DNA from: Hanleya hanleyi
Taxonomy: Eukaryota; Mollusca; Polyplacophora; Lepidopleurida; Hanleyidae
Direction: 5' to 3'
DNA: 64,000 nucleotides
Assembly (NCBI GenBank): GCA_036873755.1
Contig: JAVTVY010017175.1
Coordinates: 1-64,000 of the forward strand
The notes beneath the pieces are model-generated. The model saw only the letters and a program-made list of their open reading frames with translations, did not search any database and had not been told where the DNA came from. Each line of letters starts with the position of its first letter. Position 1 is the stretch's first letter. Positions 12,301 to 23,056 of this stretch are shown here, piece by piece. Made by a program: the position numbers and the translations under genes.

Positions 12301-13290
12301 CATTAGGCAAACTTAAGTTTAAATCAATGAAATGCAAAAACATCAACAATTTCAAATGCCATCTAAACAGAAAAGTTTAGTACATGTACTAAATGTATGA
12401 AGATCTTGGTCAATTTCCTATGGTATTCCGAAGTATAGTTTAATCACTTTATCTCCATTAGACTGAACATTCTGGAATACTAGTTGTTTGAATTACAGTG
12501 ATAAACTATCAAAGCTCCTCCTTTTCAGTACTTGTGGGATCATTTAACACCAGCTGTTCTATACATGTATCTCCAACATCCCAATTAGGGTATCATGCAC
12601 ATGTATTAAGGCCTTCATACATGTATACAAGATGGCCTTCCTTTGATACAATCATTGTCAATGAATGGTCTGTTAATTAATAAGTTAATCAATTAATTGG
12701 CCTGAACCCTGATCATTTTGTTAAAAACCATTGAAATAAAAACTACGCAATCTGTTTTTTTGTCATGAAAATATATGTGTTACCCTGCTCAGACAAAAGG
12801 AGCATGTGATCTCTGGACTGCCAGAGACTTTTAATTTGGGGTGTCTGGATAAACACAGAATTCAAACCTGGTTGCCCATGCACTGGTTGGGCACTGTGTA
12901 TGCCGCAATTAAATTCATGTAAATGCTTTAACAGTTACATAATGTCAGATGATAATAAACTGACAATCTGTCCTGTTGTTGAATGGATGCACAAATGGCA
13001 TTGAAAAAAGGAATGGGTATAAAACATCATCAGTTGTCTGCTCAATGATTTTACATTAAACATGTTAAAGGGATATTATATATGGATCATCTGAAATGAC
13101 TACATGTACATGTATATGATATGTTGTTTGTTCATTCCTACTATGTACATGTACAGTGTATATTTCTGCTTAGATTTTGTGGTAGATTGATCAGATTAAG
13201 GACCAGCTGAGGTGCATGATTTGGGGTCATAACCCTGTGATAATTGTCCTATATGAGAATATCTGGAGAAGTACCAGTTCTGCAGTTCTG
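12300..13290. other. Interior of the TIR element, no gene seen
   Basis: AT-rich, with several TACATGTA-type words (for example 12570, 12610, 13100, 13146) as are common in mollusc DNA. No conserved frame and no repeat shared with other parts of the window was noticed. Confidence 0.35.
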
Positions 13291-13296
13291 GGCCTT

Positions 13297-13535
13297 TCAC
13301 AGATGTTTCTGGTCATCTCTTATAATGATCAGCTCTGTCCAGGTCACAATTAATGTTGGGTTAAGGCCTTCATACACTGAGCCAGGCCAGCTCCCTGTTA
13401 GACTGGTCCTTCTCTCTCTGGCTAATTCTATTAACTCTTCTCTGCTTTTACTGGGATCTAATATCACAGACCTCAGCATGATGATACAGGCTTGACCAAA
13501 CATAAATTTGTTGTTTAATGTAGGCTTACAACTGA
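13297..13535 (-). other. Possible coding exon, function unknown
   Basis: A minus-strand frame (ATG at 13503) reads MFGQACIIMLRSVILDPSKS, then REELIELARERRTSLTGSWP and GSVYEGLNPTLIV, ending at 13297. Its composition looks more like protein than its surroundings, and a 'ttacatttcag' acceptor-like site lies just upstream. I do not recognise the family. It may be an exon captured by the element or chance. Confidence 0.2.
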
Positions 13536-13629
13536 AATGTAATTTATAGGCTTTCTGGGGTAATTTACCAATTACAAAAAACGTGTTTCATGCATTTTTT
13601 TTTACATGTACAGTAGTGTACCTGAATCC

Positions 13630-13690
13630 ACATTATTTCGGCATGCTACATTTCGGCATGTGACATTTCGGCAAGCAACATTTTGGCACA
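13630..13690 (+). repeat. ATTTCGGC cluster 1
   Basis: Four spaced copies of a (C)ATTTCGGCA-like motif ('catttcggcatgtgacatt' and neighbours). Related clusters: plus strand at about 16026-16150 and 16924-17030, minus strand at about 16500-16590 and 20205-20285. The opposite orientations suggest paired ends of nested elements. Confidence 0.5.
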
Positions 13691-14342
13691 AAGTGAAGAG
13701 TATGACATCTTGACACGCACCTAATGGACCCATAATTTATGCTCTAAAACTTCGTAGAAGTTTGCTGTTTGTAATTGAACTAAACTAATATTGTTGACTA
13801 CATGTATTCTATAAGGAATATCCAACTGGATAGGACAAGATCGCGGACTTTCAGATGGTACGACCGGCTCCAGGCCTCAAAACTCAGACATTCTCTTATA
13901 GGTTTTCCTTAAATACATCATATCGACAGGTACGGATCCAGGCAATTTAATTTGATTAAACATTTCATATTTGAAACATCTATTCCATTGTGAAATTGAC
14001 ATGCGACATTCTGTCATGTAATTTACAAACAAACACATGTGTCAAAGCTCAACTGGAACAAAAATTACAGGTTCTGTACATGAAATTCATCAGACAGATT
14101 GTCATGCAATATCTGCCCGTTTTATACCGTCGGCGATCACGGCTACTCGAAGTGCTCAATGCAGGCGACGTGTGTTGATTTTCATTGTCGAAAGTGGAAG
14201 TTTGATGATGAAAATCTCATGATGGGAACATTTTTCCCCAGAATTTATTTTGGTATAAGAAGGGAAGTGTTTTGGACTTATAAAGATAAAATGATAATCA
14301 AAACAATATTTTTTTACCTGAGATCGGGTGTCGTGTCCTTAA

Positions 14343-15055
14343 AGATACTGAGCCCTCCTAAAGAAACTTTTACACATCCTCTAGAATGTGTCTTTATACA
14401 GCTAAAACTATGCCTTATAGCTGTGGTAATGTATATATATTTTGAAAGTGCAGTTTCTAAGGATTCCAAATTTATAATTTGTTGTGGAGACTTTCAAATT
14501 AAAAAAAAAACAAAAATGAACCTTCATTTTTAAATGGCTATTTTCGAAAAAGTATTCAAATTATAGTAACTTACATCATCATTTCCTGCAGGAGACAACT
14601 CTAACAGGAAATCTGTGTCTCAGCTTTGATCTACATGTAGTTCTTATTTTATTGACATTTAATTGAACTCCAAAGTTCAAAATTGTGAGTTGCTCGATTT
14701 TATAAAGAAATATTCAATTAAATGTCAATAAAATTAGAACTAGACCAAAATTGATAAAACTACTTGAAGACACCATTTTCCCATTTGAGTTGTTTTCTAC
14801 AGCAAATGGTGAAGTAAATTATGATTTTTGAAAATAGCATTTAAAAAATTTGAATTAAATTTTAAATTACCTTTTAAAAAAATTCGAACATCTTCACAAC
14901 CTACAGTTTTACAGTGAACAAATTTTTATATTTGCAATTCTTCAGAGATTTGCTCTATATATTACAATAGCTATGAGGCATACTTTTAGCTGTATAAAGA
15001 CAAGTTCTAGAGGGTGTGTAAAAGTGTGTGTAGGAGGGGCTGGGCTCGAGTACCC
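14343..15055. mobile_element. ~713-bp foldback element, TTAA flanks
   Basis: The whole stretch is one long imperfect inverted repeat folding around about 14695. The left arm 'cctctagaatgtgtctttat' pairs with 'acaagttctagaggg' on the right. Inner arms include 'attgacatttaattgaa' and 'ttcaattaaatgtcaat'. It is bounded by TTAA on both sides (14339-14342, 15056-15059). TTAA duplications are used by piggyBac and Kolobok elements. No coding capacity. Confidence 0.7.
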
Positions 15056-15416
15056 TTAAATATATAACAGACCATGAACGGCGCTTTCTATTGCAACATC
15101 TTGTATTCGTTTTTGAACAAGTAGAGCGGAGTCTTTTTGGATTTAACTTTATATATTGTGGTTCGAAGTGATCAATTAAACTAAATTAAAATGCCATTTG
15201 ACGCTATTATTGGGTCTTGAAATCAGGCACATTATCATACTTACATTACCAAATAAGCTTAGGAGTAACTGAAACACTGGATACAGACATTTCTGTATAT
15301 ATTTAATACAGTTAGCTGGGTCAATCCAATATGGCTGCTGAACCAATCAACCAACCAGAAAACCTAACAGTTTTCAAGCCTATCAAATGAAACTTGCACA
15401 TAATCTATCAACTTAA

Positions 15417-15620
15417 GGCCCATTCTCACGATGCGATTTGTAGTAACAACTCGGCCGGGGAATCCCCTGATTTGTAGCATGCAACTAATCGCATAAAATA
15501 GGACCGGTCCTATTTCATACGACTTGTAGCATGCGACTAAAATCGTACGAGTGTTCTCACGATGCAACTAAGTTGTATACTACAAGTTGTTACTACAAAT
15601 CGCACCGTGAGAATGGGCCT
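15417..15620. mobile_element. 204-bp MITE with TTAA target site
   Basis: Inverted ends GGCCCATTCTCACGATGCGA and its near-complement 'cgcaccgtgagaatgggcc', extending about 35-40 bp inward ('tttgtagtaacaactcg' / 'agttgttactacaaa'). TTAA lies at both edges (15413-15416, 15621-15624). The interior holds another palindrome around 'aggaccggtcct'. Fits a piggyBac- or Kolobok-type non-autonomous element. Confidence 0.75.
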
Positions 15621-15639
15621 TTAAATGGCCCTGTGAGGC

Positions 15640-15895
15640 TCTACGGGATTGACCTGGGATGTCGTTGTGTGGATTCCAGGTCATGGTAAGAATATGTCTT
15701 AGCTTCTCAGAGAGCTTGTCCTAAGAGGTGACTAACTGAAGCCCCGTGGGGTTACTCATGTTACTGGGTGTTACATGTACAAGAAACAGGACCCTGTCCA
15801 TGTGGTTTCGGGTGTGGAAAGGAAAGACGTCGTGATATGACTGAAATACTGTTGAAAGCGACGTCAAATCGCATTCACTCACTCAACTTAAATGT
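15640..15895 (+). mobile_element. SINE-like relic
   Basis: Ends in 'cgtcgtgatatgactgaaat' followed by 'gaaagcgacgtcaaatcgc' and a CACT-rich tail. This is the conserved tail seen in many mollusc SINEs; it is similar to, but distinct from, the LINE tail in this window. The 5' part is too decayed for me to identify a tRNA-derived promoter. Confidence 0.5.
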
Positions 15896-16499
15896 TTTTA
15901 TTCACACTTATGGATTGATGGCTTGATAATTTATAAGTTGGCCGAATTGTGTTGGTCACATGCATACACCGATCACATTATCAACAGGTTTCTCTGTAAA
16001 ACCTTTGCTCATGACTGGATCCATATCATTTCAGCATGTAACCTTTTGGCAGACGAAATTTCGGACTGACCCATGACGTTTCAACAGATGACATTTCAGC
16101 AGTAGGGCCTAAGTACTGGGTATGATATTCCAGCCCGCAACATTTCGACAATCAAATTATATTCATTAATTCTACCATGTCTACCTTGAATTGAATTTAA
16201 GATAATGAAATGGACATCAAGAAAAGTGTAAAATGTAATTGAATTACATGAATTGTCCTGTTGGAAATACAGTACCCTGGGCGCATAAAACAAATTTTAG
16301 TTCCTGCGAACTTTGTGCATACCTCATAGTGTTTTTGAGTGTCTTAAAAAGATACTTTTTTATCAACTGGGCAATGCGTTCCTATTTTGTCATACAACCA
16401 TGAATGATAGATGTAGCCACATGTAAGCATGAAATTTTTGTGTGTTCCATTGGTTTTACTATCTTAAATTAAATTTCAAAGAATGAATTAAAATAAAAT

Positions 16500-17040
16500 T
16501 TGACTGCTGAAATGTCGTGGCCGAAATGTCATACCCCACACTTTCTGCCGAAATCTCACAGCCGAAATGTCATCTGCCAAAGCTGAAATATGCTAACAGC
16601 TACCAGACTACATGTACATGTAGCTTTAAACTGAGTTTAAAGAGTGGACGTTCCTATCTCACATCTACATTCCACATTGCACAGTGTGTGCTGTCTTGGG
16701 GTCTCTAACAGCTGCCCTGGTTAAAATAGCTATTAAGCTTACACATGTTGGCCTATGTGTGTGCTGAAAGGTAATATCCAAATGGATTAAGGAATCCCAG
16801 GCGAAATATACAAAGATGACTTAAATTTTGAGGTCAAATATTGATATGCCAATTCAGTTGTTTAAGAACAATTACTCCAAGAATGCTCATAAATAGTATG
16901 CATTCAAAGCAGTTAATTTGATATATTTCAGAATGCAACATTTCGGTTAAGCTACATTTCAGCACACGACATTTTCGTACAAAGTGGTGGTTTCGACATT
17001 TCAGCACGCAATCTTTCAGCAGCTTTATTTTACAGGTCAA
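16500..17040. repeat. ATTTCGGC clusters in opposite orientations
   Basis: At 16500-16590 the motif runs on the minus strand (GCCGAAATGTCA-like, four or five copies). At 16924-17030 it runs on the plus strand ('aacatttcgg', 'acatttcagcac', 'catttcagcacgc'). A related plus-strand series lies at 16026-16150. Between and around them no gene is seen. Confidence 0.5.
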
Positions 17041-17099
17041 ATTATGTTAAAATAAAGATTTTCAGTATTATTTTTAACATAGCGACAGACTGTAGAGGC

Positions 17100-18220
17100 T
17101 ATCATGTACAATTTTGTAGCGAGTATGTTACACGTTTTTAAAAAATCTGCGCGATTTTAAAGTTTGTTCTGCGCATTTTAAAATTTGTACGATTTTAAAT
17201 TGTCCTGGGCGTTTTTAAATATTTAAAATTGTGTGAGGATTTAAAAACGTGCAAGGAACAATTTTGAAATTGCACAAGCAACTTTTTTGTGTTGAATTTC
17301 TTTTAGAAACAAAAATATTTTGAAGCTATGTTAATCTTTTGTTCACACTGTCATGAGTTCAACCTCGTAGGAGGTCAACTGTGATCAACTGCAGCAGAAT
17401 GGCCCCTGGGTTAACACGGAGGAATTACTTCTCTGAAATTAGAGGCGGCAAAAAGGTCAGAAACAAATCATGAAGGCGAACATCATCTGGAAATTCTGGA
17501 AGAAAGTTCTCTACATGAGAAAGAGTCTCATTGAACTAGGTTTCGGGACTAAACCTCGAAACCAGAGATGACATCTCAAACGGAGGGTAATATTCATATT
17601 TTGCCGTTCACACTAAAAGAATATTCTATAGTGTGTTTTCTATCTTGCAATAACTTATTAAAACAAATCATTATTCAAATGCAATTTTGCATGTAATTAT
17701 TTGAAGTTGTTTTGAAACAAATTCTCATGGATGGAAACAAATTCTTATTCTCAAGAGCAAGACTCTTTTTGATGAAAGTTCAATAAATTTGAAGAGTGAC
17801 AGTACACTTTAACATGAAGCTGCGCTATCCAAACCCCTCGGCTCTGAACCCCAGCTATTATAATAAGGGTGTCTCTACCAATTGATTGGCTTGTGGGAAG
17901 AAATATTTACCCATGGTATTGTAAGTGTACTTTCTTTAAAAAAAAAAAAAGTTTTCCTCCGCTTAAATTAATTTGTTTCTTGAATAAATTGAAAGAGCTG
18001 TATCGATGTCTCACCAAAACAACAGTACACATGGCTAGATAAATACAGTACATGTATACTAAATGGCACATGTATGTCATTTCAAAACAGATTTGCAAGC
18101 ATTCTTTGCATTGTCTAAGAGAATAAATGAATAAATCAGTCATCCAATCAATAAATAAATGTGATAGTATACTAACATGATAATAGAAATAATATGCAAA
18201 CTTAAAATAGGAATTAGTGG
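17100..18220. other. Interior of nested element, no gene seen
   Basis: 17130-17290 holds repeated palindromic TTTTAAA/TTTAAAA words. A similar stretch lies in inverted order at 19800-19920, supporting a symmetrical element between about 16.92 and 20.29 kb. The minus-strand frame at 17907-18266 has no recognisable motif. Confidence 0.35.
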
Positions 18221-18223
18221 ATT

Positions 18224-19206
18224 TTGTTAGACAAGGGGCATAACTCTGCAAAATACTTTCTGACACGACTCATTTTCGATAGGCATCTAGTTCAGGTCAA
18301 GAGAAACAACTGTATCATGTTAGGATGTTGTATATGGAACGGTTCTGAAATTATCACAACAACAAATCATAAATGGATTTTTATTTGTAAAAAGGGGCAT
18401 AACTCTGCAAAATATTGTCCGAGATGACTCATTTTCGATAGGCTTCTGATTTACGTGAAGATAAATAGATGTAACAAGTTTGGTTGCCATGCATGAAACG
18501 GTTCTGTAGATATCGCGGTAACGGATTTTATTAGACAAGGGACATAACTCTGCAAAATACTTTCGGACACGACTCATTTTCGATAGGCATCTAGTTCAGG
18601 TCAAGAGAAACAACTGCATCACGTTAGGATGTTGTATATGAAACGGTTCTGAAATTATCACAATAAGAAATCATAAATGGATTTTTATTTGTAAAAAGGG
18701 GCATAACTCTGCAAAATATTGTCCGAGATGACTCATTTTCGATAGGCTTCTGATTTACGTGAAGATAAATAGATGTAACAAGTTTGGTTGCCATGGATGA
18801 AACGGTTCTGTAGATATCGCGGTAACGGATTTTATTAGACAAGGGGCATAACTCTGCGAAATACTTTCCGACACGACTCATTTTTGATAGGCACCTAGTT
18901 CAGGTCAAGAGAAACAACTGTATCACGTTAGGATGTTGTATATGGAACGGTTCTGAAATTATCACAATAACAAATCATAAATGGATTTTTATTTGTAAAA
19001 AGGGGCATAACTCTGCAAAATATTGTCCGAGATGACTCATTTTCGATAGGCTTCTGATTTACGTGAAGATAAATAGATGTACCAAGTTTGGTTGCCATGC
19101 ATGAAACGGTTCTGTAGATATCGCGGTAACGGACGTACAGACGTACGGACGGACAGCCGTACATGATGACGACAATACCCCTAGGCCAAATTTGGCCGAG
19201 GGGTAA
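18224..19206 (+). mobile_element. Helentron-like ('pearl'-type) tandem array
   Basis: Three copies of a ~304-bp unit start near 18224, 18528 and 18832. Each is made of two related halves beginning 'ggggcataactctgc' and containing 'gactcattttcgatagg' (a few single-base variants). The last copy runs into ACGG/ACGT-rich sequence and then a hairpin, 'acccctaggccaaatt' with 'tggccgaggggt' (19177-19204). Tandem core, ACGG-like stretch and 3' hairpin are the layout of bivalve pearl elements and related non-autonomous Helentrons. The minus-strand ORFs here are repeat translations, not genes. Confidence 0.65.
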
Positions 19207-20204
19207 AAACTGAATGGAAATAATATGGAAATATTACCAAAGTTTTTAAATAGAATGAGCTAGTGCAGAACATTTTGATTTTAATAGCTAACATTTTGAT
19301 ATTATCAAATCTGGGGGCTGAACAAATATTCAGTATGTTGTGGAACTGTTCTTCTGGTAGTGAAATATTCAGCTTTAACACCATTGGATATTTTCCATGC
19401 TTTACTGTTTACAATTGCTAAAAACACTGAAATGATACCCAGTAATCAGAGCTTGGTGTATTATTCAATGAAACATTCAACTGATTAACACATCTGCTGT
19501 TACCTAGGGTTAATTATAGAATGTGATTTCAATATTCGTAATCCCAAGTACCCATTATACATGTTATAATCCTAGATTAACATGAGGCAACATACCAAAA
19601 CTACAAATAAAAGTGTTTGACAGGAATCAATATAATGGTTTCAGCGTGACGCCTATACACTGCCACCCCAGGAGCTGCAAAAGATCTAAAAAAGTTGGGG
19701 GGAAAAAAAACAGTCCATATAATTTTCAATGACTTAAGAATGCATCAATGATTATTTGTATGGTTGAGAATTGGGGAATGCAAATTGGAAAAGAAAATCG
19801 GTTTGCGATATTTTAAAATTGAACGAAGCTCCATTGCGCAATTCTAAAATACTTGCGCAACTTGACATTTTAAAAACATGCAGCTCAATTTAAAAATCTC
19901 GCAGATTTGAAAAACTTGCGTAACAAGTGTTATAGCCTAGATGAGAATGATTATATATCCATTGCTTATACAAATAATTTGAAAGTTTAACATCACTCAG
20001 CCTTCATTAAGATCTGTTACATGTACATGTAGGCTGATTGATTGGAAATTTACTAAAAAAACAAAAACTAAATTGACACCAACAAAAATACCTATAAAAT
20101 CTTCCCAATATTTCTGTACATTCATGTATACATATATGTATCTCAAACATGGATACTGCCCAATTATAACAGGTCTATTTAGGTTATTAACAGATGAAAT
20201 TGAC

Positions 20205-20285
20205 AAAATGTCGCACGCCGAAATGTCTCTCCCTTTATTTTGTGGCAAAATTTTGCATGCTGAAATGTCATGTGCCATAATGTTA
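20205..20285 (-). repeat. ATTTCGGC cluster, minus orientation
   Basis: Minus-strand copies of the motif ('cacgccgaaatgtc', 'gcatgctgaaatgtcatgtg'). Taken with the plus-strand cluster at 16924 it brackets about 3.4 kb that also contains the Helentron-like array. Confidence 0.45.
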
Positions 20286-20289
20286 GGGA

Positions 20290-21050
20290 TTCCTCCCCAT
20301 ACATTCCAGTGTTCTACAGTTTAAAATTTGTACAGTTTTCTATCTGGTCCCCTGGCCAGAGGACAGGTTACATGTACATGTAGCTTTCACAGAGATTTTA
20401 TCACAGGCCAGTCTGTTTGGCTGGCTGACCCAGCCATCTGGTTTGTAACACAATTTTATCTGTATAGTGACACTGACTTTAATGAATAGGCCTAGCTACA
20501 AGCTCTATGAACAAATCCAGTTCAAATTTGAAGCTGTGAGAGATAGCAATTGACTTCAGGAGTTTTATGACTTAAACACACATTGAACTACTTCACTCAG
20601 AGGGGAAGTATTACAGGGAAGGAGACCAAATGTTTACTACAATTAAATACCCAATTACCATAACAGACTGAATCAAGGTTTGACATTAAAAATCCAGAAA
20701 AATAAAGATGCAATATACTCCATATTTGAACAATCTTCAGAGCAGCACATAGATGTTTTTCAGTGCTGTTGGTATTTTAGAATAAAGTGGCTATATTCAG
20801 TTATCCAGTTGCCATTGACTGTGTTTGCAGCAAAAAAAAAAAAAGAATGTGTAAATCTGCAATTGATGCAGCTCCTAATAATTCAATATATATGTTTGTC
20901 TATTGTCCTTGTTATTGGCACACATGGATACAATTTCATAAATCAGTGAAAAATGTCTCGAGAACAACCGACATTACTGTTTGCTAAAAAGGTATGTTTA
21001 ATATACATTTAAGTGTAATATGTTTTTCAAAAGTGTGAAAATGAACCATG
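20290..21050. other. Interior of the TIR element, no gene seen
   Basis: AT-rich sequence with a short frame at 20680-20949 that has no recognisable motif and includes a poly(A)-derived run of Lys. Nothing else supported. Confidence 0.35.
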
Positions 21051-21053
21051 CAG

Positions 21054-21206
21054 TGTTTCCTGTTTAGGAAGTATATATAGTGTTTCCTTTTCAGGAAACA
21101 TTATATGGTTTCCTATTTAGGAAACGTTAAAGTGTTTCCTATTTTGGAAACTTTATGTGGTTTCCTGTTTAGGAAACACTATGTTGTGTTTCCTGATCTG
21201 GAAACA
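21054..21206. repeat. Right subterminal palindrome array
   Basis: Five or six GTTTCC-N-GGAAAC palindromes in a row ('gtttccttttcaggaaac', 'gtttcctatttaggaaac', 'gtttcctgtttaggaaac' and variants), leading directly into the right terminal inverted repeat. It mirrors the left array, which is much longer. Confidence 0.8.
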
Positions 21207-21256
21207 AATTGCCAGAATGGGCGATAGGTTACTCATTTAGGAGTTGGCCCGGACTG

Positions 21257-21752
21257 TATGTGAGAAAGTTGTTTCAATCTTTGTGGGATGATATGGATAA
21301 TAACAAACTTCACGAGTTCAAAAAAGCTGTAGGCTATACTCATCTGAACAGCCAGAAACGTTTCGATCAAGCCATGATTAGACGATGTAGAATCGACTAT
21401 ACACGATTAACTCACGAGCATTTGCTGAAAATAGAACCAGTCCCAAGGTGTATTTCAAGCCCCGAAGATCTCACGGTGAAACATATTCTTATCGACTGTA
21501 TTGATTTTAAGATTGTTAGAGATAACTTTTGTGGAGCAGCTACTTTGGAAGATCTTTTTGATCGAGTAAAATAAGATTGAAATTAGATTACTTGACAGAG
21601 ATCGGTTTGTTGTATAAATTTTAATGTATTTTCATGTTTTTAATGCATTAGTCTACTGAGTTATTAACTTGAATACTTAGAATTTTGTTTCATTGTCGCT
21701 ATATAGCTGAAATATTGCTGAACGCGACATTAAACCTTAATTCTCCCTCTTT
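21257..21752 (+). mobile_element. RNase H-bearing LINE, right part
   Basis: Continuation of the copy interrupted at 9729. The frame to 21574 reads YVRKLFQSLWDDMDNNKL, then MIRRCRIDYTRLTHEHLL and a Cys-His segment C-x-x-x-x-D-LTVKHILIDC. The family's 3' UTR and tail ('gctgaaatattgctgaacgc', 'ttaattctccctct') follow. Cys/His residues in this position are typical of the C-terminal zinc-knuckle region of such LINEs. Confidence 0.85.
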
Positions 21753-21879
21753 CATTATGCACGTCCGAATCACTGAGACAGTGGACAGAGGTCATGGAGA
21801 GGTCACGCAATTGTAGTGCACACGTCGAAATCGACAGACCGTTGGCATAGTACGAGTTAACTTTGTCAACCCGACAAAA

Positions 21880-22238
21880 ACTATAGGATATGTTCATCTG
21901 AGTAGCCAGAAACCACACACGATTAACTCGCGAACATTTACTAAAAAAGGAACCAGCCCCAAAGTGTATTCCATGCCACGAAGATTCTCACAGTGAAACA
22001 TATTCGTATCGGCTGCATAGATTTTAAGAATGTTAGATATTCTTTTTATCGATCGACTACTTTGGAGGATCTTTTTAGTCTGGTGAGAGAGGATTGTGTC
22101 TTGAGTTATTTGAGAAAAATCAGTTTGTTGCATATGTCTTAATGTGTGTATGTTTTAATGTGTTATTAATGTGTTATTAACTTGAATACTTAGAATTTTG
22201 TTTGAGACGTTAAACCTTAATTCTCTCTCTCTCTGGTA
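21880..22238 (+). mobile_element. LINE 3' fragment, second head-to-tail copy
   Basis: Begins in the 'YTHLNSQKR'-equivalent region and ends in 'gacgttaaaccttaattctctc'. It lacks the 'cgtcgctatatagctg' segment found in most copies. Frame shifts are present. It abuts copy D of the dispersed repeat. Confidence 0.7.
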
Positions 22239-22490
22239 TTCCATTACAAGTGTCTAGTCCGTCATTCATAATCCAGCCGTCGTCCATTAGAGAATATCCG
22301 CGTCCATAATCCAAAGACCTATTCCATTTTCCACATAACAGTATTAGCACCAAATTCAAAAAGACAATCATAGTGTACATAAACATAGGCTTGTGTCCTG
22401 CAAGAGAGAAGCGGTCAACAGTTTTCAATGATGCCGGCAAGACCTCATGATGTTCCAAAAATATCAAATCCATAACTGGCCAGCCGCTTT
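22239..22490 (-). repeat. Dispersed ~240-bp repeat with conserved ORF, copy D
   Basis: Minus-strand copy lying directly after a LINE tail. The open frame includes EVLPASLKTVDRFSLAGHK, then the hydrophobic segment and SLDYGRGYSLMDDGWIMNDG. It is nearly identical in protein sequence to copy B, despite several base differences. Confidence 0.65.
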
Positions 22491-22529
22491 TGCTTTTCAT
22501 TGCTCTCTTTTGTTTTCTGTCACGGGCTA

Positions 22530-23050
22530 ATGGATGCGTGCTCATTACGAAGAGATTCTTTTTGTAAGCTTCTTGAGAAATGATTTAACTAGTTTAAGGC
22601 AGCCACTGTTTGATAATAAATGGTTCCCAAGAGCGCTTATACATACAGACCAGGGGAGAATCCTTGTTTATCATTACCATAAATGGCTCTGAATGTTGGA
22701 GGGAAATGAGAAGGCTTCACCAAGTCAAGGATTTGGTGTAAGACCTAAAGTAATGAATCTATATTATATTTATTTATTCCAACAAAACAAAATCAACAAA
22801 TTATTCCAATAATTGACAGAAAAGTGCTTTCAAAAAGATGACATCGATCTGACGTCATCGATGCAGCCAATAAAGGACCTGGCGCGGTTTGGTGGGGATT
22901 TGGCCTCCATGAGGGGCGGTGTGGAGTGCCAAAATGAAATATCGCGTTGGAAAGAACTTTTTCCGTTAGCTTAAAGAATATTAAGACTCGGGTCGATTGG
23001 ATTATTTTTGCGGCAAGGTGTGTTGGTTCCCGCCGGTTGTAGATGTTGCT
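22530..23050. repeat. Copy of the block also found at 31.04-31.37 kb
   Basis: The text from 'gatttaactagttta' through 'gagaccaggggagaatcc'-like and 'tcattaccataaatggctct' sequence matches 31100-31370 with scattered changes, up to 'catcgatgcagccaataaa'. It therefore belongs to the low-copy family that also makes up the duplicated blocks downstream. No gene is seen. Confidence 0.6.
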
Positions 23051-23056
23051 CCATGA

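Larger units (their letters stand above)
9730..21256. mobile_element. 11.5-kb TIR element inserted in a LINE
   Basis: Starts CAGTCCGGGCCAACTCC and ends with its exact reverse complement. The inverted repeats match over about 70 bp (9730-9799 and 21187-21256) with one mismatch seen. Flanks are a 5-bp duplication TATGT (9725-9729 and 21257-21261). Joining the flanks restores the LINE text '...cttatgtgagaaag' found uninterrupted elsewhere (36428, 59938). Both ends carry subterminal arrays of a GTTTCC-N5-GGAAAC palindrome. I find no transposase frame inside, so it is probably non-autonomous, or its gene is lost. The superfamily is unknown to me. Confidence 0.88.

Noticed and set aside
18320..19164. 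Three related minus-strand ORFs of ~80 codons (MSRVRKYFAELCPLSNKIRY type)
   Set aside because: They repeat with the 304-bp tandem unit of a Helentron-like array; no sign of a gene.
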